Of a stretch of DNA of 64,000 nucleotides, positions 54,010-61,460 are shown piece after piece. The stretch's first letter is position 1; each line of letters begins with the position of its first letter. This stretch comes from Pacificibacter marinus. GTDB lineage: Bacteria > Pseudomonadota > Alphaproteobacteria > Rhodobacterales > Rhodobacteraceae. The notes under the pieces are model-generated. The model ran no database searches, was not told the DNA's origin, and saw only the letters and a program-made list of their open reading frames with translations. Location of the stretch: positions 62,001 to 126,000 of the forward strand of contig NZ_FNZV01000005.1 in assembly GCF_900109555.1 (NCBI RefSeq), written 5' to 3'. A program made the position numbers and the translations under genes.

Positions 54010-55458
54010 ATGTATGATCTTAGACCTGTTGGATATGTTATCGGCTACCTTGTAGCTGCGCTTGGATTGACCATGCTCATCCCTATGGGCGTTGATCTGC
54101 TCTTTGGGAATGGCGAATGGGAGGTCTTTTTTGAATCCGGTCTCATCACCTTTGTCGCGGGTGGGTCTATCGCGTTGGCCTGTTCCAATGGTGTGACGGA
54201 CCGCTTGTCCATTCAACAGATTTTTCTTTTGACCACAGTGATTTGGATTGCTTTGCCCCTATTTGGGGGCTTGCCGTTTATGTTGGGCGCGACTGAAGCC
54301 TCGCTGACCGATGCATTCTTTGAGGGTATGTCAGGCGTGACCACCACTGGTGCGACTGTGTTTACAGGACTTGATGATTTGCCGCCGGGTATTTTGTTGT
54401 GGCGCTCAATGCTGCAATGGTTTGGGGGCGTTGGGATCATTGTTGTCGCGATGGTATTTTTGCCCGAGTTGCGCGTGGGCGGGATGCAGGTGTTTAAATC
54501 CGAAGCCTTTGACACTGGCGGGAAAGTTTTGCCGCGTGCCGCACAGATCGCCAACAGCATTTCCAGCATCTATGTGGTGCTGACGTTGCTGTGCTACCTG
54601 AGCTACATCATCGTGGGCATGCAGCCGTTTGACGCGCTGAACCATGCGTTGACCACTTTGTCGACGGGCGGGTTTTCCACCCGTGATGCGTCTTTTGGGG
54701 CATTTCAGGGACCTGCCGAATATGTGGCGTCTTTCTTTATGATCCTCGCGTCGCTGCCGTTCGTGCGCTATGTGCAATTGATGCAAGGCACGGCCAAACC
54801 GCTGTGGCGCGACACGCAAATTCATGCGTATTTGGGGATCATCTTTTCCTTTGTTGGCGTGTTTGCAGTGTACCGTTTGATTGCCGATGGTGATCAATTG
54901 GAACATTCGATCCGCGAAGGTCTGTTCAACGTCACATCGATTATTTCCGGCACGGGTTATGCGTCGACGGATTATCAGCTGTGGGGCGCGTTTCCTGCTG
55001 TCGCTTTCTTTTTCATTGGATTGATTGGCGGCTGCGCGGGCTCGACCGCGTGTTCGGTCAAAGTGTTCCGCTATCAATTGTTGATCGCCTCGGTGCGAGC
55101 TCAGATTCGCAAAATCCACTCGCCCCACGGAATTTTCACCCCGCGCTTTCAGGGCCAACCTGTGACCGAAGATGTGTTGTCTTCTGTTATGGCGTTTTTC
55201 AGTTTCTTCATTGTGACGCTTGGGGTGACAGCGGTGTTGCTGGCCGCCACAGGGCTTGATTTTGTCACGGCTGTGTCTGGTGCGGCCACGGCACTGGCCT
55301 GTATCGGGCCGGGTTTGGGTGAAATTATCGGACCATCGGGCAATTACGCGACGATCAATGATCCTGCAAAGTGGATTTTGGCGACAGCGATGTTGATCGG
55401 ACGTCTTGAGGTGATGTCGGTCTTTGCCTTGTTCACCATTCGGTTCTGGCGCGGCTAA
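54010..55458 (+). CDS. trkH: TrkH-family potassium uptake protein
   Basis: A 482-residue K+ transporter channel subunit. The start at 54010 (MYDLRPVGYVIGYLVAALGLTMLIPM) matches the family N-terminus; an upstream TTG would only add a Cys-rich leader. Selectivity-filter-like sequences are visible: MSGVTTTGATVFTGLD, LSTGGFSTRDAS, ISGTGYASTDY and ACIGPGLGEIIGPSGNY. It works with TrkA, not present in this window. It ends before a strong terminator. Confidence 0.95.
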   Translation: MYDLRPVGYVIGYLVAALGLTMLIPMGVDLLFGNGEWEVFFESGLITFVAGGSIALACSNGVTDRLSIQQIFLLTTVIWIALPLFGGLPFMLGATEASLTDAFFEGMSGVTTTGATVFTGLDDLPPGILLWRSMLQWFGGVGIIVVAMVFLPELRVGGMQVFKSEAFDTGGKVLPRAAQIANSISSIYVVLTLLCYLSYIIVGMQPFDALNHALTTLSTGGFSTRDASFGAFQGPAEYVASFFMILASLPFVRYVQLMQGTAKPLWRDTQIHAYLGIIFSFVGVFAVYRLIADGDQLEHSIREGLFNVTSIISGTGYASTDYQLWGAFPAVAFFFIGLIGGCAGSTACSVKVFRYQLLIASVRAQIRKIHSPHGIFTPRFQGQPVTEDVLSSVMAFFSFFIVTLGVTAVLLAATGLDFVTAVSGAATALACIGPGLGEIIGPSGNYATINDPAKWILATAMLIGRLEVMSVFALFTIRFWRG

Positions 55459-55484
55459 CCCCCATAGATCAGCAGTGAGAACAA

Positions 55485-55520
55485 AAAGCCCCGCATGACA
55501 GATGTCAGCGGGGCTTTGTT
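55485..55520. terminator. Bidirectional terminator after trkH
   Basis: An AAAGCCCCGC/GCGGGGCTTT stem with an inner TGAC/GTCA pairing is flanked by an A-run and a T-run. It separates convergent genes. Confidence 0.9.
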
Positions 55521-55540
55521 TTAGCTGTGATCGCTGCGGT

Positions 55541-57292
55541 TCAGTTCCAGCAGCTTACCAACGCGGTGATATCCCGGCCCATATCAACCAATTGCGCATC
55601 GGACATGTCCGCGTCGTTTTGCGTCGCTGACAGTGTCACGCCATTTCCGGTTAAGAATGCTGCGATTTTTTCCATGTCATAGGCAAAGGCCACGTCAGAG
55701 GGTAGGGTGCGACCAGAGACTTGCGTAGGGGCCAACATACCGATCACGCCGCCAGAAGAAGCCAGAACAGGCCCACCTGCTTCACCCGGAAGTGCAGTCA
55801 ATGTCAGACGCAGCACGTCGTCTTCGCCGTTTAGCCCGACATGTTCCGCCATCATGCCATAGTTCAATGACGCAGCGCCAAGGCGGCCTTCGTACGGATA
55901 GCCGGACACGGACACTTCGGATTGCAAGCGCGGCAAACGCACATCGAACGCCGCATGCGCAAGCGGCGCAAGAGCGTCGTCAGGTGCAAGCAACGCCATA
56001 CCGCCGTCTGTCGCAATCACTTTGGCCGCATAGTTGTCGTCTAGCAAAATCTCACTGCACGCACCAACCAAAGCAACTGTGGTCAAAACATGGCCTGTGT
56101 CATCGACATAAAACCCTGTGCCTGCGCTGTCAGCACGGCGAATGTTCAAGCCTGCCAAAAGATCAATATCTTGCGCGGCACCGTCGCCATACGCATCGGG
56201 CAAAACGCTGTCTGTTGCTGACCAATTGCGCATAGCGTCAAGCGCCATGTCGCGGCGTTGATCGTCCCCGTTCGGCCAGATCAACGTAAAGCCTTTGACG
56301 CGACCATTTTGCAGGCGCGCTTCGGTGGTTGAACTGATGGCGCTGTCCGTTCCAGTTAGGGTAAAGCTGGTGTCTTTGCGGTTGCGTGGGCCTTCGGTGG
56401 GGACAATCTCAAGCGTTTGCATGATCTCGAAAAGCCCGCCAAGCGTGGCTTCGTCACCCGATTGAGAGATCAACAACACCTCAACGCCGCTGCCATCTTT
56501 GGCTTTGTATTTGGCAAAGGGCGGCGCATATGAATCAAATTCAACCAAACCCAGGGGCAAGTCGATGGTCATCCCCGCGACATCATCATTCACGGATGTC
56601 AGGCCAAGGCTGGCCACAAAGTCGCGGTACGTTCCAACAACCTCGCTGCGCTGTGCTGTGGTTAAAACACCTGTGGCGTCATAGCCTTTGGCCTCTTGCC
56701 AAGCAGCCATTGAACCCCGTGTGCCGCGCCCAAAAGATCCATCAATCGTGGATTTGTAAAAGCCTGCGAACTTCAACGCGATCTGTAATTCTTCGCGTCC
56801 TGTGCGGTCCAATGCAGCCTCTGAGCGACGTGCTTCGGCCAAGGTTTCAGTTTGAGGCACCTCAATAGCAGGTTGCACTACATCTGTGGCGTTGTTTGCG
56901 GCAGGTTCCGCATCGGGCGCAGGTTGGGTGTTTGGTACAGGTTGTGCGGGCGCGAGTGTTGCCACACCGCCAATGGGCCAAAATGCTTGGCCATAATTCG
57001 TGCCATCTGCAATGAAACTATCATTCGGGATCACGCCTTGTGCGCGCAAGTTTAACCTTGCTGTATCTGCGTCGATGTCAGTGGCATAAGGCCCCAACGC
57101 GATGGCGTGCCAGCGGCCCGAGATTTTAAACCCTACGACATTGGGCAATGTGGTTGCATAGCCGCGTGCGGATTGTGTTGCTGAGGTCAAAGAAGGCTGG
57201 GCTTCAATTTGAATCCATGCATCGGCCAGTGCCGTACCAGAATACAGAGAGGCCACCAGCCCCAGTTGAATCGCAACAAAATAACGTGTCAT
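55541..57292 (-). CDS. SPOR/PG-binding/trypsin-fold protein with lost catalytic triad
   Basis: A 583-residue exported protein with a signal peptide (cleavage near residue 23, TALA). Domains: a SPOR-like N-terminal part (WIQIEAQPSLTSATQSARGYATTLPNVVGFKI, residues about 25-100), a peptidoglycan-binding domain 1 (REELQIALKFAGFYKSTIDGSFGRGTRGSMAAWQEAKGYD, about 165-215), and a trypsin-like C-terminal domain (about 385-560). In the last domain the expected His position reads LTTVALVGAC instead of LTNAHVV, the Asp position DGGMALLAP instead of DLALL, and the Ser position GEAGGPV instead of GxSGGPV. All three catalytic residues thus appear replaced. It is probably a cell-wall-associated binding protein. 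Confidence 0.82.
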   Translation of the reverse strand: MTRYFVAIQLGLVASLYSGTALADAWIQIEAQPSLTSATQSARGYATTLPNVVGFKISGRWHAIALGPYATDIDADTARLNLRAQGVIPNDSFIADGTNYGQAFWPIGGVATLAPAQPVPNTQPAPDAEPAANNATDVVQPAIEVPQTETLAEARRSEAALDRTGREELQIALKFAGFYKSTIDGSFGRGTRGSMAAWQEAKGYDATGVLTTAQRSEVVGTYRDFVASLGLTSVNDDVAGMTIDLPLGLVEFDSYAPPFAKYKAKDGSGVEVLLISQSGDEATLGGLFEIMQTLEIVPTEGPRNRKDTSFTLTGTDSAISSTTEARLQNGRVKGFTLIWPNGDDQRRDMALDAMRNWSATDSVLPDAYGDGAAQDIDLLAGLNIRRADSAGTGFYVDDTGHVLTTVALVGACSEILLDDNYAAKVIATDGGMALLAPDDALAPLAHAAFDVRLPRLQSEVSVSGYPYEGRLGAASLNYGMMAEHVGLNGEDDVLRLTLTALPGEAGGPVLASSGGVIGMLAPTQVSGRTLPSDVAFAYDMEKIAAFLTGNGVTLSATQNDADMSDAQLVDMGRDITALVSCWN

Positions 57293-57608
57293 AAAAAACC
57301 TTGCGTCCTGTGTGAGCGTTGTCGCTCTTTTTCTTCGGGTAGGACAAGAAAGCAGAGCGCCGTTAACGTCAACATGTTAGCTGTTGTTTTTGGCGTATTT
57401 TCCACTGCGGCGCCCAAAAGTCGCGTGAAGTTGATCGCGTTTGGCAAACTATCTGGGCAATTGCGCCCTCTGGTGCGCGAACTTACGTGGCTTTCGATTG
57501 ACGCCCCCGCGTGGCTTGCCTATTTAAAACCCGCATTCGTGATCACTGGCACGCGTTGTTTTGGCGCCCGATTGACACAAGACTGACACAAGATTGGCAG
57601 GGACATCC
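57293..57608. other. Intergenic region upstream of glyQ with a short direct repeat
   Basis: No gene is seen in this region between divergent genes. Just before the glyQ ribosome-binding site the 10-base word TGACACAAGA occurs twice, at 57573-57582 and 57584-57593, with an 11-base period (one helical turn). No promoter or T-box could be assigned with confidence. Confidence 0.5.
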
Positions 57609-58550
57609 ATGTCGCAGACACTTGAAAAACCGCGCTCCTTTCAGGAGATCATCCTTAGACTTCAGGCTTACTGGGCCTCTAAAGGCTGCGCCATTTTGCA
57701 GCCCTATGATATGGAAGTCGGGGCGGGGACCTTTCACCCTGCAACAACCCTGCGCTCTTTGGGATCGAACCCTTGGGCCGCCGCATATGTGCAACCATCG
57801 CGTCGCCCCACAGATGGGCGTTACGGCGAAAACCCCAACCGATTGCAACATTACTACCAGTACCAAGTGGTGATCAAACCCAGCCCGCCTGATTTGCAAG
57901 AGCTCTACCTTGGCTCGCTCAAAGCCATCGGTATCGACGCAGACTTGCACGACATTCGCTTTGTAGAAGACGACTGGGAATCCCCAACATTGGGCGCGTG
58001 GGGCCTTGGTTGGGAAGTTTGGTGTGATGGCATGGAAGTGTCGCAGTTCACCTATTTCCAACAGGTCGGCGGTCATGACTGTGCGCCTGTGTCTGGCGAA
58101 TTGACCTATGGGCTTGAACGCTTGGCGATGTACATTTTGGGTGCGGATCACGTGATGGATATGCCATTCAACGACCCCTCTGCGCCGACCCCTTTGACAT
58201 ACGGTGATGTGTTTAAACAAACCGAAGAAGAATACGCGCGCCACAATTTCGATGCCGCCAACACAGAAAAGCTGCTCAAAAACTTTGAAGAAGCCGAAGC
58301 AGAATGCCACGCTTTACTCGATGTGCCAGCCGATGATCCCAAAACCGGCAAACGCATCATCATGGCGCACCCCGCCTATGATCAATGCATCAAGGCCTCG
58401 CATATTTTCAACCTGCTCGATGCCCGTGGCGTGATTTCAGTCACCGAACGCCAAGCCTACATCGGACGCGTGCGCACATTGGCCAAAGCCTGTGCCGATG
58501 CTTTTGTACAAACAAAAGCTGGCGGGTATGTGCCAGAGGCCACCCAATGA
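57609..58550 (+). CDS. glyQ: Glycyl-tRNA synthetase alpha subunit
   Basis: A 313-residue class II synthetase alpha subunit. Start at the ATG at 57609 ([22 protein letters not shown]), preceded by AGGGA. Motifs: [54 protein letters not shown] and [11 protein letters not shown]. The alpha subunit carries the aminoacylation site and needs the beta subunit from glyS. A DUF6446 gene overlaps its stop by ATGA and lies between glyQ and glyS. Confidence 0.97.
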   Translation: MSQTLEKPRSFQEIILRLQAYWASKGCAILQPYDMEVGAGTFHPATTLRSLGSNPWAAAYVQPSRRPTDGRYGENPNRLQHYYQYQVVIKPSPPDLQELYLGSLKAIGIDADLHDIRFVEDDWESPTLGAWGLGWEVWCDGMEVSQFTYFQQVGGHDCAPVSGELTYGLERLAMYILGADHVMDMPFNDPSAPTPLTYGDVFKQTEEEYARHNFDAANTEKLLKNFEEAEAECHALLDVPADDPKTGKRIIMAHPAYDQCIKASHIFNLLDARGVISVTERQAYIGRVRTLAKACADAFVQTKAGGYVPEATQ

Positions 58551-59080
58551 AAGGGTCCATCGTGTCAGGCGGCATCCTAGCGTTCACAGCCATTTTCGGG
58601 GCAGGGCTGTATTACAGCCAAGTCTATGCCTACTACGACCCCATTGATGCCAGCGCCCCCGCTGCCGTTATGTCCGCGACCACCTTTGATGGCGTGACTG
58701 AAGACATCTTGGCTGACAATTTCGAAGGCATCAATGCAGACACATCGCCGATCAAATTCCGCGCATGTTTCAACACGCCTTTGTCGCAAGCTATGATGTC
58801 AGAAACATTCATTCCCCATGACGCGCCGACACCGCTCACTGCGCCCAACTGGTTTGGGTGTTTCGATGCCAAAGCGTTGACCGCAGATATCGAAAGCGGT
58901 GCTGCCTTGGCCTTTATGGGCACAGAAAATATCACATATGGTGTCGACCGCGTTTTGGCCGTTTACGCCGATGGTCGCGCATATGCGTGGCACCAAATCA
59001 ATGCCTGTGGCGCAACTGTTTACGACGGTGAAGCCGCCCCCCAAGGCTGTCCGCCAGCCCCAACAAACGCTGGCCAATAA
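58547..59080 (+). CDS. DUF6446 exported protein between glyQ and glyS
   Basis: A 177-residue protein with an N-terminal hydrophobic anchor or signal ([27 protein letters not shown]). The rest is predicted extracytoplasmic, with Cys residues in [25 protein letters not shown] and a Pro-rich tail. I recall this as a Rhodobacterales-specific family, DUF6446, found at this spot. Function unknown. The ATG overlaps the glyQ stop by four bases, so a membrane-associated protein is translationally coupled to the synthetase genes. glyS begins 19 bases later. Confidence 0.75.
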   Translation: MKGSIVSGGILAFTAIFGAGLYYSQVYAYYDPIDASAPAAVMSATTFDGVTEDILADNFEGINADTSPIKFRACFNTPLSQAMMSETFIPHDAPTPLTAPNWFGCFDAKALTADIESGAALAFMGTENITYGVDRVLAVYADGRAYAWHQINACGATVYDGEAAPQGCPPAPTNAGQ

Positions 59081-59099
59081 GCCTTAAAGGATTTCGAAT

Positions 59100-61373
59100 A
59101 TGCCCGATCTTCTCATTGAACTCTTTTCCGAAGAAATCCCTGCGCGCATGCAAAAACGCGCTTCTGAGGATTTGAAAAAACTGGTCACCGACGGACTTGT
59201 CGAGGCTGGCCTGACCTATGCCTCTGCGGGGGCTTTCGCCACGCCGCGCCGCCTGACATTGTCCGTTGAGGACTTGTTGGCGCAAAGCCCCACGACAGTG
59301 GAAGAACGCAAAGGCCCCCGTATTGATGCGCCCGAAAAAGCGCTTGCTGGTTTCTTGCGTGGCGCAGGTGTTGCCAAAGAAGACCTTGGTACGGTGGAAG
59401 AGAAAAAAGGCACATTCTATGTCGCCAAAATCACCAAAGAGGGCCGCCCCGCAGCGCCGATCATTGCCGAAGTGTTGGAAAATGCGATCCGCAACTTTCC
59501 GTGGCCAAAATCCATGCGTTGGGGCACTGGCAGCTTGAAATGGGTGCGCCCGTTGCATTCTATCATCTGTGTTTTGTCTGCCGAAGATGGTTCGGAAGTG
59601 GTCGAATTTGATATTGATGGCATTGTATCTGGTCGCACCACACGCGGGCACCGTTTCATGGCACCTGATGCGTTTTCAGTGAACAACTTCGATGATTATA
59701 GCCGCAAATTGAAATCCGCTTACGTGATGCTGGACGCCTCTGAGCGTGCCGACCACATTTGGCATGACGCAACCAACCAAGCCTTTGCACAAGGTTTGGA
59801 AGTCGTTGAAGACAAAGGTCTTTTGGTCGAAGTCGCCGGTCTGGTTGAATGGCCTGTCGTGTTGATGGGCAACATCGGCGACGATTTCTTGGGCCTACCA
59901 CCAGAGGTGCTACAAACCTCGATGAAAGAGCACCAAAAGTTCTTTTCCGTGCGCAATCCAAAGACCGCACGTATCGAAAAATTCGTCACTGTTGCCAACC
60001 GTGAAACCGCAGACCAAGGCGCGACTATTTTGGCGGGCAACGAAAAGGTTCTGTCTGCACGTCTGGCCGATGCGAAATTCTTTTGGGACAATGACATCCG
60101 CACGGTAGAGCGTGAGGGCTTTGAAGCCATGGCCGCGCCATTGGCCAATGTCACGTTCCACAACAAACTCGGGTCACAGTCTGACCGTATTGCACGTATT
60201 GCGGCGCTTGCCCGCGAAATCGCCCCGATTGTGGGCGCGGATGCTGATGAGGCCGAATTGGCCGCCAAAGTCGCCAAGGCCGATCTGTCGTCTGAAATGG
60301 TCTATGAGTTCCCCGAACTGCAAGGCATCATGGGGCGCTATTACGCGAAAAAAGCTGGGCTTTCTGACGCTGTGGCAGACGCTTGCCGCGATCACTATTC
60401 CCCATTGGGGCCATCAGATGATGTGCCAACCGATCCCGTGTCTGTTGCTGTCGCACTTGCCGATAAGCTCGACACGCTGACAGGATTTTGGGCGATTGAA
60501 CAGAAACCCACAGGATCGAAAGACCCATTTGCTCTACGTCGTGCAGCTTTGGGTGTGATCCGTTTGATTGTGAACAATGAAGCACGCGTTTCGCTAAGAG
60601 CTAACTTCTACCGACACATAGTTTCTATCTATGATCGCCTTGCAGCAGAGCACAGTGTGTTGAAAATGGATTTGGAGCAGTATGCTGAAGATGGTAGCCT
60701 GAAAAAAATACGTTGGGTCCAAACTCCCTATGAGAGTGGCAATGAAGCCGGTCTTTTGCTGTACTGGAGAATGCCAGAAAATGACTTGGGACTTGAAAAC
60801 TCAGACGAATCTGATCGAAGAATTGCTCTTGCTCCTACAAAGACGTCGGCTGATCTCCTGTCCTTCTTCCACGACCGTCTCAAAGTCTTCCTGAAAGACG
60901 AAGGCATTCGTCACGATGTGATTGATGCCTGTCTTGCAATGGACGGGGCTGACGACATCACTTTGCTCGTCAAACGTGCCCGTGCTTTGTCTGAAACTCT
61001 CGCCACCGAAGACGGTCAAAACCTGATCCAAGGGTTCAAACGCGCCAACAACATTCTGTCGCAAGCCGAAGCCAAAGATGGCGTTGAATATTCTTACGGA
61101 CCCGACATCAAATTCGCTGAAAGTGATGTGGAAAAGGCGCTGTTTGCAGCCCTTGATACCGCAGAGGCGGCGATCAAACCGGCAATGGCGTCTGAGGATT
61201 TCGCAAGCGCAATGTCTGCCATGGCGGCCATGCGTGCGTCCGTGGATGCGTTCTTTGAAGCGGTTCAGGTCAACGCTGACAACGAAGTGGTGCGCCGCAA
61301 TCGTTTGAATTTGTTGGGGCGCATCCGTGATATCTGTCTGTCTGTCGCCGATTTGACGAAACTCGACGGGTAA
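59100..61373 (+). CDS. glyS: Glycyl-tRNA synthetase beta subunit, with an odd internal segment
   Basis: A 757-residue beta subunit. It begins MPDLLIELFSEEIPARMQKRASEDLKKLV and keeps the family segments KSMRWGTGSLKWVRPLHSIIC, LQTSMKEHQKFFSVRNP and the HD-like region VAVALADKLDTLTGFWAI. The C-terminus (FKRANNILSQAE, ... RNRLNLLGRIRDICLSVADLTKLDG) is standard. It is longer than most glyS products I recall (about 690). The extra length lies in residues about 496-585, encoded by 60585-60850, whose codon usage and GC differ from the flanks. Confidence 0.95.
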   Translation: MPDLLIELFSEEIPARMQKRASEDLKKLVTDGLVEAGLTYASAGAFATPRRLTLSVEDLLAQSPTTVEERKGPRIDAPEKALAGFLRGAGVAKEDLGTVEEKKGTFYVAKITKEGRPAAPIIAEVLENAIRNFPWPKSMRWGTGSLKWVRPLHSIICVLSAEDGSEVVEFDIDGIVSGRTTRGHRFMAPDAFSVNNFDDYSRKLKSAYVMLDASERADHIWHDATNQAFAQGLEVVEDKGLLVEVAGLVEWPVVLMGNIGDDFLGLPPEVLQTSMKEHQKFFSVRNPKTARIEKFVTVANRETADQGATILAGNEKVLSARLADAKFFWDNDIRTVEREGFEAMAAPLANVTFHNKLGSQSDRIARIAALAREIAPIVGADADEAELAAKVAKADLSSEMVYEFPELQGIMGRYYAKKAGLSDAVADACRDHYSPLGPSDDVPTDPVSVAVALADKLDTLTGFWAIEQKPTGSKDPFALRRAALGVIRLIVNNEARVSLRANFYRHIVSIYDRLAAEHSVLKMDLEQYAEDGSLKKIRWVQTPYESGNEAGLLLYWRMPENDLGLENSDESDRRIALAPTKTSADLLSFFHDRLKVFLKDEGIRHDVIDACLAMDGADDITLLVKRARALSETLATEDGQNLIQGFKRANNILSQAEAKDGVEYSYGPDIKFAESDVEKALFAALDTAEAAIKPAMASEDFASAMSAMAAMRASVDAFFEAVQVNADNEVVRRNRLNLLGRIRDICLSVADLTKLDG
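60585..60850 (+). other. Low-GC, atypical-codon segment within glyS
   Basis: Counting by hand, 60601-60840 has 104 G/C in 240 bases (43%), while 60901-61140 has 122 in 240 (51%). The segment uses AGA, CGA, ATA, CTA, GGA and AGT codons that are rare in the surrounding genes. The reading frame is kept throughout. It looks like a recombined or horizontally acquired stretch, or a fast-evolving insertion specific to this lineage. Confidence 0.6.
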
Positions 61374-61388
61374 GTTTGAAAAAACAGG

Positions 61389-61421
61389 ACGGCGGGGCAT
61401 GTTTTCATTGCGCCCCGCCGT
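61389..61421 (+). other. GC-rich hairpin between glyS and the PPDK-like gene
   Basis: ACGGCGGGGC (61389-61398) pairs perfectly with GCCCCGCCGT (61412-61421) around a 13-base loop. No T-run follows on the plus strand, so it is not a standard terminator here. It may stabilise glyS mRNA or attenuate read-through into the next gene. Confidence 0.5.
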
Positions 61422-61460
61422 GCATGGCGCTTAATCTTTCCACTCAAAGGGAGCGCCGCA

